Assembly: GCF_005250615.1 (NCBI RefSeq)
Contig: NZ_SULM01000001.1
Coordinates: forward strand, 488,999-552,998
Direction of reading: 5' to 3'
DNA: 64,000 nt
Source: Pseudomonas rhizoryzae
Lineage (GTDB): Bacteria > Pseudomonadota > Gammaproteobacteria > Pseudomonadales > Pseudomonadaceae
The stretch's first letter is position 1; each line of letters starts with the position of its first letter. This document shows positions 17,468 to 26,679 of this stretch, piece by piece. The translations under genes were made by a program, and so were the position numbers. Below the pieces are notes generated by a model. That model saw nothing but the letters and a program-made list of their open reading frames with translations, made no database searches and had not been told where the DNA came from.

Positions 17468-20092
17468 CTACTCGGCGGGAGGCGCGGGCAGCGGCAGATG
17501 CATCCGCATCGTGGTGCCGCGACCGTCCAGTCCGTCGTCGACGCTGACCCTTCCGCCATGGGCGCCGACCATGCCCTGGCAGATCGCCAGGCCCAGGCCG
17601 GTGCCCTGGCCGCCCCGATCGCCGCGCGCCGCGGTATAGAACATGTCGAAGATCCGCGTCCGGTCCTCTGGCGGAATGCCTGGGCCTTCATCGGCGACGG
17701 CGATCTGCAGTTCGCCACCCTGGCGCGACAGGCTGATCTCCAGCCGTCCACCGGGTGCGGAAAAGCGGATGGCGTTTTCCAGCACATTCACCAGCGCCTG
17801 CTCGATCAGCGCCGGATGGACCCACAGCAGCGGTAGACCGGGCTCCACCCGGGTGGTCACTTGCAGATCGGCCAGCAAGGGCTGCAGGCGCTGCAGGGCG
17901 CTGGCGAGGATGTCGCCCGGGTCGACCCAGTCGCGGGCCAGTTGCAGGCTGCCGTGCCCCAGGCGGGTCATGTCCAGCAGGTTCTGGATGTAGCGATCGA
18001 GGCGCTCGGCTTCCTGGCGCGTGGCATCCAGCAGCTCCTGGCGGTCACTGGCGGGAATGGCCTCGCCAAGGGTCGCCAGGGCATCGATGGAGCCGCGCAT
18101 CACGGTCAGGGGTGTGCGCAGGTCATGGGAGACGGAGGCCAGCAGGGCGCTGCGCAGTTGCTCGGTTTCGCCATGCAGGCGGGCGGCCTCCAGATCCTCG
18201 CTGAGACGGACCCGCGCCAGAGCCTGGGCCAAGGGTTGGGCAAGGCTGGCGAGCTGACGACGTTCCCCATGGTCCAGCGGTTGGGCGTCCGCGCGGCGTA
18301 CGCCAAGGACCGCGAGACTGCCGCTCTCGGCCAGCAGCGGCCACCACCACCAGCCGCCGGAGGGCAGGGTGTCGGTACCACAGCCCGCCGGCTTTTCCTG
18401 CTTCCAGGCCCATTCGGCGGCGATGCGCTCGTTATCGGCCAGCGTCAGATCGGCAGGGTGGAGAGCGAGTCCGGTCTTGTCTTCAGGGACGAGCAGGCAG
18501 ACATGCTGCCCTTTGTCGCTGAGGTGCTTGAGGGTGACGCTGACCACCGCCTGGCGGTCGCTGGCGGCGCTCAGTTGTCGGGTGAAATCCAGCAGTGCCA
18601 GGGTTTCGCGCTGGGTCAGACGTAGGGCCTGCAACTGCCGGCGCTGGCGGGCGGCGAGGTCGCCGGTGAGCAGCGCCATGAGCAGGAAGAAGGCCAGGGT
18701 GAGTACATCCTGTTCGCGATTGATGGTCAGCGAAAAGGCCGGCGGAATGAACAGGAAATCGTAGGCGAGAAAGCCGAGCAGGGCGCAGAACAACGCCGGT
18801 CCACGACTGCTGCGCACCGCCACCAGCAGCACTGCGGCGAGGAAGACCAGTGAGATGTTGGGCAGCTCCAGCAGCCCTGAGACGCCTTCGGCGATGGCCG
18901 CGGCCACGCCGGTCGCCAGGATGGCCGCGCCATAGGGCCCGGGCCGCCAGGGGCGCTTCGAGCGGGCAGTGGGCGGGGCATCGCGATCCAGATCGAGGAT
19001 GGCGATCTCCAGGCCCTGGGCCAGGCGCAAGAGTCGGTTGGCCAGGCGGCGCCTCAGGCTGAAGCCGCGCGGTCGCCCGCGGCCGATCAGGAGCACGCTG
19101 GCTCTTTGATCGCGGGCATGGCGGACCAGGGCGCGGACGGGGTCGCTGTCGCGCAGGGTCAGGACCTCGCCGCCGAGCCGTTCGGCCAGGCGCTGGCTGG
19201 CTTGCAGATTGGCGCGGGCGTTGTCGTCCAAGGGTTGGCCGGTATCGACGTGGACCAGCGTCCAGGGCAGATGACGCTGTTCCGCCAGGCGGCTGGCATG
19301 ACGCACCAGGCGTTCCGCCGAAGGTGAGGTACCGGCGCCGACGATCAGGCGCCCCAGTAGCGGCGGCGCGGCCTGGCCCTGCTGGCGATAGCGCAGCGCC
19401 AGCGCCGAATCCACCTGGGCGGCGGCGGTACGCATGGCCAATTCGCGCAGGGCGGTGAGGTTGGTCTGGCTGAAGAAGGCGTCGATGGCGGCGCGGGCCT
19501 GCTCGGGCACGTAGACCTTGCCGTCGCGCAGTCGCTCCAGCAACTCCCGTGGCGGCAGGTCGATGAGCACCAGTTCGTCGGCATCGAGCAGCACCTGGTC
19601 CGGCACGGTCTCGCGCACCTGCACCCCGGTGATGTCCCGCACCTCGTCGTTGAGGCTTTCCAGGTGTTGGACGTTGACCGTGGTGAAGACGTGGATACCG
19701 GCGGCGAGCAGGTCGGCCACGTCCTGCCAGCGCTTGGCGTGGCGACTGCCCGGGGCGTTGCTATGGGCCAGCTCGTCCACCAGCACCAGTTCCGGCGGCT
19801 CGGCCAACAAGCCCTCCAGGTCCAGTTCGGTGAGCTTGAGCCCGCGGTGCTCGACGCGCCGCAGCGGTTGCTGCGGCAGACCGGCGAGCAGGGCGGCGGT
19901 CTCCCGCCGTCCATGGGTCTCCACGATCCCGGCGCGCACCCGGCGGCCCTGGCGCAGGGCGGTCTGGGCCGCCTGCAGCATGGCGTAGGTCTTGCCCACC
20001 CCAGGGGCGGCACCGAGAAAGACCTTGAGGCGGCCGCGGCCTTCGCGATGTTCGGCGAGCAGCGCTTCGGCGCGCCCGGTACTGTCGGTCAT
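17468..20092 (-). CDS. kdpD: KdpD potassium-sensing histidine kinase
   Basis: The 874-residue product has the full KdpD architecture. The N-terminal KdpD domain has Walker A GAAPGVGKT (about residues 28-36) and is followed by a universal-stress-like domain. Four closely spaced membrane helices lie around residues 400-500, then come a GAF-like region, the H-box SVSHDLRTPLTVMRGS and an ATPase domain with GTGLGLAICQGMV. It senses potassium and turgor and phosphorylates KdpE. Its ATG overlaps the kdpC stop (ATGA), so the two are coupled. Confidence 0.96.
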   Translation of the reverse strand: MTDSTGRAEALLAEHREGRGRLKVFLGAAPGVGKTYAMLQAAQTALRQGRRVRAGIVETHGRRETAALLAGLPQQPLRRVEHRGLKLTELDLEGLLAEPPELVLVDELAHSNAPGSRHAKRWQDVADLLAAGIHVFTTVNVQHLESLNDEVRDITGVQVRETVPDQVLLDADELVLIDLPPRELLERLRDGKVYVPEQARAAIDAFFSQTNLTALRELAMRTAAAQVDSALALRYRQQGQAAPPLLGRLIVGAGTSPSAERLVRHASRLAEQRHLPWTLVHVDTGQPLDDNARANLQASQRLAERLGGEVLTLRDSDPVRALVRHARDQRASVLLIGRGRPRGFSLRRRLANRLLRLAQGLEIAILDLDRDAPPTARSKRPWRPGPYGAAILATGVAAAIAEGVSGLLELPNISLVFLAAVLLVAVRSSRGPALFCALLGFLAYDFLFIPPAFSLTINREQDVLTLAFFLLMALLTGDLAARQRRQLQALRLTQRETLALLDFTRQLSAASDRQAVVSVTLKHLSDKGQHVCLLVPEDKTGLALHPADLTLADNERIAAEWAWKQEKPAGCGTDTLPSGGWWWWPLLAESGSLAVLGVRRADAQPLDHGERRQLASLAQPLAQALARVRLSEDLEAARLHGETEQLRSALLASVSHDLRTPLTVMRGSIDALATLGEAIPASDRQELLDATRQEAERLDRYIQNLLDMTRLGHGSLQLARDWVDPGDILASALQRLQPLLADLQVTTRVEPGLPLLWVHPALIEQALVNVLENAIRFSAPGGRLEISLSRQGGELQIAVADEGPGIPPEDRTRIFDMFYTAARGDRGGQGTGLGLAICQGMVGAHGGRVSVDDGLDGRGTTMRMHLPLPAPPAE

Positions 20093-20640
20093 TGACTCAG
20101 TTCCGCCAGGGCCAGGTTGAGAAGCAGGACATTAACCGTTGCCGGGCCGAAGAGCGAGGTGTGCGTCTGCTCGCGCACCAGGGCCTCCAGGCGCTCCGGG
20201 GCCAGGCCGCGGGCCGCGGCGATGCGGGCGATCTGATAGCGGGCGCCGGCCGGGGTGAGATCCGGGTCCAGGCCGCTGGCGGAGGTGGTCACCAGCTCCT
20301 GGGGAACGGGACCCTGAGCCTGGACCTGCACGTCCGGCAGCGCCTTCTCGATCCGCTCGCGCAGTGCCGGCGCGGATTGCGCCAGGTTGCTGGCGCTGCT
20401 GGAGACGGTGGCGTAGTCACCGGCCGAGGGGCGCGGCTGGAACCACTCGGGACCGGTGAATTTCTGCGCGATCAGCCGCGAGCCGACGACGCTGCCATCG
20501 GCACGCTGGATGAGACTGCCGCCGGCCTGGTCGGCGAACAACGCCTGGCCGAGCACCGTGACCAGCAGCGGATAGACGCCGCCGGTGAGGGCCGTGAGCA
20601 GCGCGAGCATCAGCACGGCGGAACGAAGTTGCATGAGCAT
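20089..20640 (-). CDS. kdpC: KdpC subunit of the K+-transporting ATPase
   Basis: The 183-residue product has one N-terminal membrane helix (LRSAVLMLALLTALTGGVYPLLV) and a periplasmic domain with GSRLIAQKFTGPEWFQPRPS and the C-terminal ARGLAPERLEALVREQT region. It stabilises the KdpFABC complex and affects ATP affinity. GAGGAGACC precedes the ATG chosen here; a second ATG two codons later is equally possible. Family length is normal. Confidence 0.95.
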   Translation of the reverse strand: MLMQLRSAVLMLALLTALTGGVYPLLVTVLGQALFADQAGGSLIQRADGSVVGSRLIAQKFTGPEWFQPRPSAGDYATVSSSASNLAQSAPALRERIEKALPDVQVQAQGPVPQELVTTSASGLDPDLTPAGARYQIARIAAARGLAPERLEALVREQTHTSLFGPATVNVLLLNLALAELSQ

Positions 20641-20650
20641 GGCGGTCTCC

Positions 20651-22681
20651 TCAGACCAGACCGAGGGCGCCGAGCGCCAGGTCGATGACTTTGATGCCGA
20701 CGAAGGGCACGGCGATACCACCGAGGCCGTAGATCAGCAGGTTGCGGCGCAGCAGGGCGGCGGCGCTGGCGGCCTTGACCCGCACCCCGCGCAGCGCCAG
20801 GGGAATCAGCGCGACGATGATCAGCGCGTTGAAGACGATGGCCGAGAGAATGGCGCTCTGCGGGCTGGCCAGGTGCATCACGTTGAGCACGTTCAGCTGC
20901 GGATAGATGCCGGCGAACAGCGCCGGCAGGATGGCGAAGTACTTGGCCACGTCGTTGGCCACCGAGAAGGTGGTCAGGGCGCCGCGGGTCACCAGCAGCT
21001 CCTTGCCCACCTGCACCACGTCCAGCAACTTGGTGGGGTCGGAATCCAGATCCACCAGGTTGGCGGCCTCGCGAGCGGCCTGGGTGCCGTCGTTCATGGC
21101 CATACCCACGTCGGCCTGGGCCAGCGCGGGGGCGTCGTTGGCGCCATCACCGCACATGGCCACCAGCTTGCCCTCGGCCTGTTCGCTGCGGATGCGCTCC
21201 AGCTTCTTCTCCGGGGTGGCCTCGGCGATGACGTCATCCACCCCGGCTTCGGCGGCGATGGCGGTGGCGGTCAGGGGGTTGTCGCCGGTCACCATCACGG
21301 TGCGGATACCCAGGGTGCGCAGTTCGGCGAAGCGCTCGCGGATGCCCGGCTTGACCACATCCTTGAGGTGGATCGCCCCGAGGAGTTGGCCCTCGCCGCA
21401 GACCAGCAGCGGAGTGCCACCGCTTTTGGCGATGGTCTCGACCTCACGGGCCAGCACGTCCGGCAGGTCGGCGCGGGTCTGGCCGAGGAAGGTCAGGACG
21501 GCGTCCACCGCACCCTTGCGATACTCGCGACCCAGCCAGTCGATCCCCGACAGTCGCGTCTCGGCACTGAAGGGGATAGCCGTGACCTGGGTGCGCGGCG
21601 GCTCCTCCAGCGGATGCAGATTGCGCAGGTACTCGATGATCGAACGGCCTTCCGGGGTTTCGTCGGCCAGGGAGGCATAGAGCGCGCCTTCGGCCAGCGC
21701 CTTGGGGGTGACGCCGGGGGTGGCGTACAGGGCGCTGCAGCGACGATTGCCAAAGGTGATGGTGCCGGTCTTGTCCAGCAGCAGGGTGTGGACGTCACCC
21801 GCGGCTTCCACGGCGCGCCCCGAGGTGGCGATCACATTGAGCCGCACCAGGCGATCCATGCCGGCGATGCCGATGGCCGAGAGCAAGCCGCCGATGGTGG
21901 TGGGGATCAGGGTCACCAGCAGGGCCACCAGGAACAGCAGGGGCAACTGGCCGCCGGCCAGGACGGCGAAGGGCTGCAGGGTCACCACCACCAGCAGGAA
22001 GATCAGCGTGAGGCCGATCAACAGGATGTCCAGGGCGACCTCGTTGGGGGTCTTCTGGCGCTTGGCGCCTTCCACCAGGGCGATCATGCGGTCCAGGGTC
22101 GATTCGCCCGGATTGGCGGTGATACGCACCCGAATCCAGTCCGACACCACCCGGGTGTTGCCGGTGACCGCCGAGCGATCGCCGCCCGATTCGCGGATAA
22201 CGGGCGCCGATTCGCCGGTGATGGCCGCCTCGTTGACCGCCGCCACGCCCTCGATGATCTCGCCATCGCCGGGGATCAGCTCACCCGCTTCGACACGCAC
22301 GATCTGGCCCTTGCGCAGGGAGCTGGCCGGCACCATGCGGTGGTTGCCGTTCTCTTCCAGGCGCGCGGCCAGGTTCTGGCCGATGCCTTTGAGGCTGTCG
22401 GCGCGGGCCTTGCCGCGGCCTTCGGCCAGGGCCTCGGCGAAGTTGGCGAACAGCAGGGTGAACCACAGCCAGAGGGTGATCTGCACCGCTACCCCGGTGG
22501 CGACGCCATTGTCCGGCGCCAGGCACAGCAGGGTGGAGAACAGCGCGGTGATCTCCACCACGAACATCACCGGCGAGCGGATCTGCTGGCGTGGATCGAG
22601 CTTGACGAAGGCCTGCCGCAGCGCCTGGCGCCACAGGGTGCCGGCGGTGGGGGTGGGCAGGGTGTGGGTCTGGGCATCCAT
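20651..22681 (-). CDS. kdpB: KdpB, P-type ATPase subunit
   Basis: The 676-residue catalytic subunit has the P-type signatures in order: actuator loop ITGESAPVI, phosphorylation site [12 protein letters not shown] (about residue 305), [17 protein letters not shown] and the hinge [16 protein letters not shown]. It couples ATP hydrolysis to K+ movement through KdpA. It ends 10 bp before kdpC and starts 1 bp after the kdpA stop, so it is tightly packed within the operon. Confidence 0.97.
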   Translation of the reverse strand: MDAQTHTLPTPTAGTLWRQALRQAFVKLDPRQQIRSPVMFVVEITALFSTLLCLAPDNGVATGVAVQITLWLWFTLLFANFAEALAEGRGKARADSLKGIGQNLAARLEENGNHRMVPASSLRKGQIVRVEAGELIPGDGEIIEGVAAVNEAAITGESAPVIRESGGDRSAVTGNTRVVSDWIRVRITANPGESTLDRMIALVEGAKRQKTPNEVALDILLIGLTLIFLLVVVTLQPFAVLAGGQLPLLFLVALLVTLIPTTIGGLLSAIGIAGMDRLVRLNVIATSGRAVEAAGDVHTLLLDKTGTITFGNRRCSALYATPGVTPKALAEGALYASLADETPEGRSIIEYLRNLHPLEEPPRTQVTAIPFSAETRLSGIDWLGREYRKGAVDAVLTFLGQTRADLPDVLAREVETIAKSGGTPLLVCGEGQLLGAIHLKDVVKPGIRERFAELRTLGIRTVMVTGDNPLTATAIAAEAGVDDVIAEATPEKKLERIRSEQAEGKLVAMCGDGANDAPALAQADVGMAMNDGTQAAREAANLVDLDSDPTKLLDVVQVGKELLVTRGALTTFSVANDVAKYFAILPALFAGIYPQLNVLNVMHLASPQSAILSAIVFNALIIVALIPLALRGVRVKAASAAALLRRNLLIYGLGGIAVPFVGIKVIDLALGALGLV

Positions 22682-22682
22682 T

Positions 22683-24380
22683 TCAGCGGACTCCGAACAG
22701 TTGCAATTGGTCGGCGATCGGCCCCAGGGCGAGCGTCGGCAGGAAGGTCAGGCCGCCCACCAGCAGGATGGTGACGACCAACAGGGTGACGAAGAGCGGG
22801 CCATGGGTCGGGAAGCTGTTGGGGCCGACCGGGACGGCGCGCTTGGCGGCCAGGCTGCCGGCGATGGCCAGGATCGGCAGGATGTAGCCGAAGCGACCGA
22901 TCAGCAGCGCCAGGCTGAGCATCAGGTTGTGGAAGGGAGTGTTGGCGCCGAAACCGCCGAAGGCCGAGCCATTGTTGGCGGTGGCCGAGGTATAGGCGTA
23001 CAGCAGCTGGCTGAAGCCGTGCGGGCCGTTGGCGGCGATGCCGGCTACGCCCGCCGGCAGACTGGCGGCGATGGCACCCAGCACCAGGACGCCCAGCGGC
23101 ATCACCAGCAGGGTCGCCACCAGCAGGCGTACTTCGGGTGCTTCCAGCTTCTTGCCCAGGTACTCCGGGGTGCGGCCGACCATCAGCCCGGCGATGAACA
23201 CGGCGATCAGCACATTCAGTAGCATGCTGTACAGGCCAGCGCCGACACCGCCGAAGATCACCTCGCCGAGCATCATGTTGAACAGGGCGATCAGGCCGGT
23301 GAGCGGTGCCAGGCTATCGTGCATGGAATTCACCGAGCCGTTGGACGCGGCGGTGGTGACCGTGGCCCAGAGCGCCGAAGCCGTGGCGCCGAAGCGGGTT
23401 TCCAGGCCTTCCATGGAGGCGCCCTGGGTGATCGGCAGGTTGGCCAGCAGGGGGTTGGCGTGGCCCTGGGCCGCGATGGCGACCACCGCGCCGAGCACCA
23501 GCAGACCGAACATGGCGGCGAAGATCGCCCAACTCTGCCGCCGGTCCTTCACGTAATGGCCAAAGCTGAACACCAGGGCGGCCGGGATCAACAGGATGGC
23601 GGACAGTTCCAGTAGATCGCTCAGGGCCGTGGGGTTCTCGAAGGGATGCGCGGAATTGACGCCGAAGAAGCCGCCACCGTTGGTGCCGAGTTGCTTGATG
23701 GCGATCTGGCTGGCGGCCGGGCCGAGCGGCAGGCTCTGGGTCGCGCCCTGTAGGGTGGTGGCGTCCACGTAGGCGGCGAAGGTCTGGGGCACGCCTTGCC
23801 AGATCAACAGCAGCGCCAGCGGCACGCTCAGCGGCAGCAGCACATAGAAGGTCGCGCGGAACAGATCGACCCAGAAATTACCGATCTCCTTGGCGCTACG
23901 CCGGGCGATACCCCGGGCCAGGGCGGCCAGCACGGCCACCCCCACCGAGGCGCTGACGAAATTCTGCACGCCCAGGCCGACCATCTGGCTGAAGTAGCTC
24001 AGCGAGGCTTCGCCGCTATAGGCCTGCCAGTTGGTGTTGGTGACGAAGCTGATGGCGGTGTTCAGAGCCAGCGTCCATTCCAGTCCGGGCAGGTGCTGCG
24101 GATTGAGCGGCAATTCGCCCTGCAGCACCAGGATGGCGAACAGCAGGGCGATGCCCAGGATGTTGAACAGCATCAGGGCGAGGGCGTAGGTGCGCCAGTC
24201 CTGGCCACGACCGTCGGTGCCGGCCAGCTTGAGCGTCAGGCGCTCCAGAGGGGCACCGAGGAAGGTGAGCCAGGTCCGCTCGCCTTCCAGCGCACGATAG
24301 AAATAGCGCCCGAGAAAGGGCGCAGGAAGAAAGGTCAGGGCCAGGAAGGCCAGGATCAGGAACGCGGCTTGGCTGTCCAT
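22683..24380 (-). CDS. kdpA: KdpA, K+-binding and translocating subunit
   Basis: The 565-residue inner-membrane subunit belongs to the K+-transporter superfamily and carries four pore-loop repeats. Filter-like segments include [33 protein letters not shown] and [14 protein letters not shown]. The start at 24380 lies 9 bp after the tiny kdpF gene. Length matches the family. Confidence 0.97.
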   Translation of the reverse strand: MDSQAAFLILAFLALTFLPAPFLGRYFYRALEGERTWLTFLGAPLERLTLKLAGTDGRGQDWRTYALALMLFNILGIALLFAILVLQGELPLNPQHLPGLEWTLALNTAISFVTNTNWQAYSGEASLSYFSQMVGLGVQNFVSASVGVAVLAALARGIARRSAKEIGNFWVDLFRATFYVLLPLSVPLALLLIWQGVPQTFAAYVDATTLQGATQSLPLGPAASQIAIKQLGTNGGGFFGVNSAHPFENPTALSDLLELSAILLIPAALVFSFGHYVKDRRQSWAIFAAMFGLLVLGAVVAIAAQGHANPLLANLPITQGASMEGLETRFGATASALWATVTTAASNGSVNSMHDSLAPLTGLIALFNMMLGEVIFGGVGAGLYSMLLNVLIAVFIAGLMVGRTPEYLGKKLEAPEVRLLVATLLVMPLGVLVLGAIAASLPAGVAGIAANGPHGFSQLLYAYTSATANNGSAFGGFGANTPFHNLMLSLALLIGRFGYILPILAIAGSLAAKRAVPVGPNSFPTHGPLFVTLLVVTILLVGGLTFLPTLALGPIADQLQLFGVR

Positions 24381-24389
24381 GCCGCCTCC

Positions 24390-24479
24390 CTAGGACCGGC
24401 CGGCGCGCAGCAGCGCCGCCAGCAGATAGACGAACAGGCCCGCTGCCAACAGCAGGGCCAGGATATTCCAGGGATTCAT
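24390..24479 (-). CDS. kdpF: KdpF small membrane subunit
   Basis: This 29-residue peptide is one hydrophobic helix (NILALLLAAGLFVYLLAALL) ending in a short basic tail, exactly the size expected of KdpF. It is the first gene of the operon. Small genes like this are easily missed. GGAGAGCGTGCA lies upstream of the ATG. Confidence 0.93.
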   Translation of the reverse strand: MNPWNILALLLAAGLFVYLLAALLRAGRS

Positions 24480-24572
24480 TGCACGCTCTCCACGACTTGA
24501 GGCTCCTCGAGCGGCGATTGCCGCGTGGAGAAATTGTCGTGAGGAGGGCTGTAAAGAAGCGAGGCGCGGCTG

Positions 24573-24600
24573 GGCGAGGGGGCGTAAAGAAAGCGTTAAA
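24573..24600 (-). promoter_or_regulatory. KdpE-like binding site upstream of kdpF
   Basis: Read on the minus strand this stretch begins TTTAACGCTTTCTTTACG and continues into a C-rich tract (CCCCCTCGCC). That is the same T-rich-then-C-rich arrangement as the KdpE site of E. coli as I recall it. A second CTTCTTTACAG occurs nearer the gene (24550-24560). It lies about 95 bp from the kdpF start. Confidence 0.55.
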
Positions 24601-24605
24601 TCGGT

Positions 24606-24627
24606 CCCGCCACCCAGGAGTGGCGGG
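24606..24627 (-). terminator. Hairpin after the small secreted protein gene
   Basis: CCCGCCAC and GTGGCGGG form a perfect 8-bp stem with a 6-nt loop, 12 bp beyond the stop of the gene at 24640-24864. The T-tract is short (TTTAA), so it may be only a partial terminator insulating kdp. Confidence 0.5.
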
Positions 24628-24639
24628 GCCTGCAGATCA

Positions 24640-24864
24640 TCACTGTTGCGGGGCGCTCTGTTGCTGCTGTTCCTGCTTGGCCTTCTTGTTGGCCTCGTGG
24701 TGACCGATGGCGCAACCGGCAGCGGCGCCGGCGACACCATGCCCGCCGGCGACGTGACCCGCGGCGCCGCCCACCACGGCGCCCTTGATGCAACCGGCGG
24801 CGAAGGTGGCTTGGCTGGCGCCCAGTAGCAGGGCAGAAAGAGCAAGGGTAGGCAGGAGCTTCAT
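24640..24864 (-). CDS. Small secreted glycine-rich protein, copy 1
   Basis: The 74-residue product has a signal peptide (MKLLPTLALSALLLGASQATFA). Its short mature part is built on small residues: GCIKGAVVGG, AGHVAGGHG and GAAAGCAIGHH, then a polar Lys/Gln tail. The GxxxG spacing resembles glycine-zipper envelope proteins, and the His and two Cys could bind metal or form a disulfide. It is a clear paralogue of the gene at 26163-26378 on the far side of the xylanase gene. I start at MKLLP because a signal peptide follows; the longer frame is unlikely. Function unknown. Confidence 0.75.
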   Translation of the reverse strand: MKLLPTLALSALLLGASQATFAAGCIKGAVVGGAAGHVAGGHGVAGAAAGCAIGHHEANKKAKQEQQQQSAPQQ

Positions 24865-24995
24865 GGTGGCGACCTCTCGTGGGTGCGAAGTAATGTCCTG
24901 CAACAATTGACCGGGTGGGCGTCCTGCCAGTTCGCCCGTGCAAAGCATTCTTCCGACGAAAAGCCGCGAGCTAGAGGCACCGGCGAATGAGGTCG

Positions 24996-26075
24996 CTACT
25001 GCGGTCTGAGATGCAGCACCGCCCAGTAGGCTGGCTTCGGTCGCTGCTGGCGATCGAACAGCAAGGGCTGGTCATCGCCCGGCACACCTGGTTGGTTGTT
25101 GAGATAGCTGTGGTCATCGGCTACCCCCCACCAGGTCACGGCGGTGACCTCGGGATGCGTCAGGACCATGGCCAGCAGGTCGCGATAGCGTTCGGCTTGC
25201 AGCCCCAAACGCTGTTGCAAGGTTAGCGTGGGTCGATAGTCATGGTGCTGATAGAGACTCATGTCCAGTTCGGTGATCTGGTTTTCCAGGCCCAGCCGCG
25301 TGAACGTCGTGAGCGACTGGTCGATGGCCGCCAGGGACGGCCAATAGATACTGATATGGGTCTGGTGGCCGATGCCCTGTACCGGCACGCCCTCGGCCAG
25401 CAGCCCCTTCACCACCCGCGCCAGGCAGTCGCGCTTGGCCGGTTCATGGGTATTGAACTCATTGATGAACAGCCGCGCCTGGGGATCGGCGGCATGGGCC
25501 GCACGAAAGGCCTCGGCGAGATAGCCGGGGCCGACCACCTGCAGCCAGCGGTCGTTGCGCAGGCAGCCTGGCTGGTTGGCGTCTATGACCTCGTTGACCA
25601 CGTCCCAGGCGTAGACCCGACCGCGGTAGCGCCCGACCACCGTGGCGATGTGCTGGCGCAGTCGCTGCAGCACCTGCTCGCGCGAGGCCGGCTGGCCATC
25701 ATCCCCTTGCCAGAACCAGTCCGGCGTATGGCTGCCCCAGAGCAGGGTATGGCCGCGGATCGCCAGGCCATTGTGCTGGGCGAAGTCGACGATGGCATCG
25801 GCCGGCCCGAAGACGTAGCGATCCTCCTGGGGATGGATCTGCAGGGGCTTCATGGCGTTCTCGGCGACCACACTGCTGAACTGCTGCGCCAGCAGCGTGC
25901 CATCAGGACTTGCGAGCTGGCTGGGCTCGATGGCGGCGCCGATCTTCAGCCGCCCGCCATAGGCTGCGGCCAGGGAGCGGGTGGCAGCCGGCATCTCTGA
26001 ATTGGCCGCCAGGGCGATAGCGCTGGCATTCAAGAGACCGAGAAACAACAGCAGGGCGATGACGGAGGGCGGCAT
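24996..26075 (-). CDS. Secreted endo-1,4-beta-xylanase, GH10 family
   Basis: The 359-residue product has a signal peptide (PPSVIALLLFLGLLNASAIALAA) and a single GH10 barrel. The acid/base Glu is in WDVVNEV and the nucleophile Glu in ITELDMS. The substrate-cleft elements AENAMKP, IRGHTLLWGSHTPDW and TWWGVADDHSYL are also present. It should cut the xylan backbone outside the cell or in the periplasm. No carbohydrate-binding module is present. I choose the ATG at 26075, since an earlier in-frame start would place the signal peptide internally. It stands between two related small secreted proteins, all on the same strand. Confidence 0.93.
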   Translation of the reverse strand: MPPSVIALLLFLGLLNASAIALAANSEMPAATRSLAAAYGGRLKIGAAIEPSQLASPDGTLLAQQFSSVVAENAMKPLQIHPQEDRYVFGPADAIVDFAQHNGLAIRGHTLLWGSHTPDWFWQGDDGQPASREQVLQRLRQHIATVVGRYRGRVYAWDVVNEVIDANQPGCLRNDRWLQVVGPGYLAEAFRAAHAADPQARLFINEFNTHEPAKRDCLARVVKGLLAEGVPVQGIGHQTHISIYWPSLAAIDQSLTTFTRLGLENQITELDMSLYQHHDYRPTLTLQQRLGLQAERYRDLLAMVLTHPEVTAVTWWGVADDHSYLNNQPGVPGDDQPLLFDRQQRPKPAYWAVLHLRPQ

Positions 26076-26162
26076 TTTCGAGATTCCCTTGGGGACCCTA
26101 GTATGGCCTCGTAACGAGGCAGCGCTGCTTTCCGGCATCCCGTCAGGAGCAGACCATTGACC

Positions 26163-26378
26163 TCAGAGGAAATGGTGCGGGTGATCTTCCTGCTTGGCCT
26201 TCTCCGCCATGTGATGGCCAATGACACAACCGGCGACCGCGCCCGCGATGGCATGGTGACCGGCGACATGCCCGGCCACACCGCCCACCACGGCGCCCTT
26301 GATACAACCGGCTGCCATGCTCGTCTGGCTGAGGCCGAGCAGCAGGGCGGTCAGGGTGATGGCAGCAAGACGTTTCAT
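26163..26378 (-). CDS. Small secreted glycine-rich protein, copy 2
   Basis: The 71-residue product is a paralogue of the 24640-24864 gene. They share AAGCIKGAVVGG, AGHVAG, the spacing to AGC-IGHH and KAKQE, while signal peptide and C-terminus differ. The tail is His-rich (DHPHHFL). It lies 87 bp upstream of the xylanase start on the same strand. The role is unknown. The duplicated pair flanking a xylanase suggests tandem duplication followed by insertion of the enzyme gene, or a three-gene unit. Confidence 0.75.
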   Translation of the reverse strand: MKRLAAITLTALLLGLSQTSMAAGCIKGAVVGGVAGHVAGHHAIAGAVAGCVIGHHMAEKAKQEDHPHHFL

Positions 26379-26521
26379 GAAAGGGACCTCGGGCTTGATG
26401 GAGATCCGAGGGTAAGGGCGGCAGGGTTAACTGGCGCTTAAGGCGCGTGCCTTCTTCGCGCACTGTATCGAACGCGTCAGCCAGGCCCCACACTGCTCGG
26501 ACACAGCGAGGCTCCCGTAGC

Positions 26522-26547
26522 GTGGAAAACGGCGCAGCCTTTTCCAC
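26522..26547. repeat. REP-like palindrome
   Basis: GTGGAAAA and TTTTCCAC are exact 8-bp arms around a centre that also pairs (GGC-GCA-GCC). Palindromes of this look are scattered between genes in many pseudomonads. The copy number in this genome cannot be seen from here. Confidence 0.5.
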
Positions 26548-26570
26548 CGATAGCCACCGATAGCCACCGA
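26544..26570. repeat. Three tandem 10-bp repeats
   Basis: CCACCGATAG occurs twice in a row and is followed by a third CCACCGA. The array continues from the right arm of the REP-like palindrome. It is too short to be CRISPR and probably arose by slippage. Confidence 0.6.
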
Positions 26571-26635
26571 TGCCTCTCTTGGTCTCCCGCGTGGACAAGC
26601 CTCGCGTTGTCCACCCTGCTGCGAGATCACCATAA

Positions 26636-26661
26636 AAAAACCGCCCCGAAGGGCGGTTTTT
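26636..26661 (-). terminator. Rho-independent terminator of acnB
   Basis: AAAAACCGCCC and GGGCGGTTTTT form an 11-bp stem with a 4-nt loop. It is flanked by T-rich sequence in both orientations, 18 bp after the acnB stop. Confidence 0.9.
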
Positions 26662-26679
26662 CAGTACCGAACGCTAGCG

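Larger units (their letters stand above)
26379..26679. other. Intergenic region with repeats between xylanase block and acnB
   Basis: No gene is supported in these 301 bases. They hold a REP-like palindrome, three tandem 10-bp repeats and the acnB terminator, listed separately. Confidence 0.6.

Noticed and set aside
20585..22774. A 729-codon plus-strand frame opposite kdpB and kdpC
   Set aside because: Antisense to intact kdp genes, Gln/Gly/His-rich without motifs.
26076..26138. Longer start for the xylanase
   Set aside because: It would put 21 polar residues before a typical signal peptide and block export.
26544..26570. Short regularly repeated units as a CRISPR array
   Set aside because: The 10-bp units are directly adjacent without spacers and no cas genes exist.
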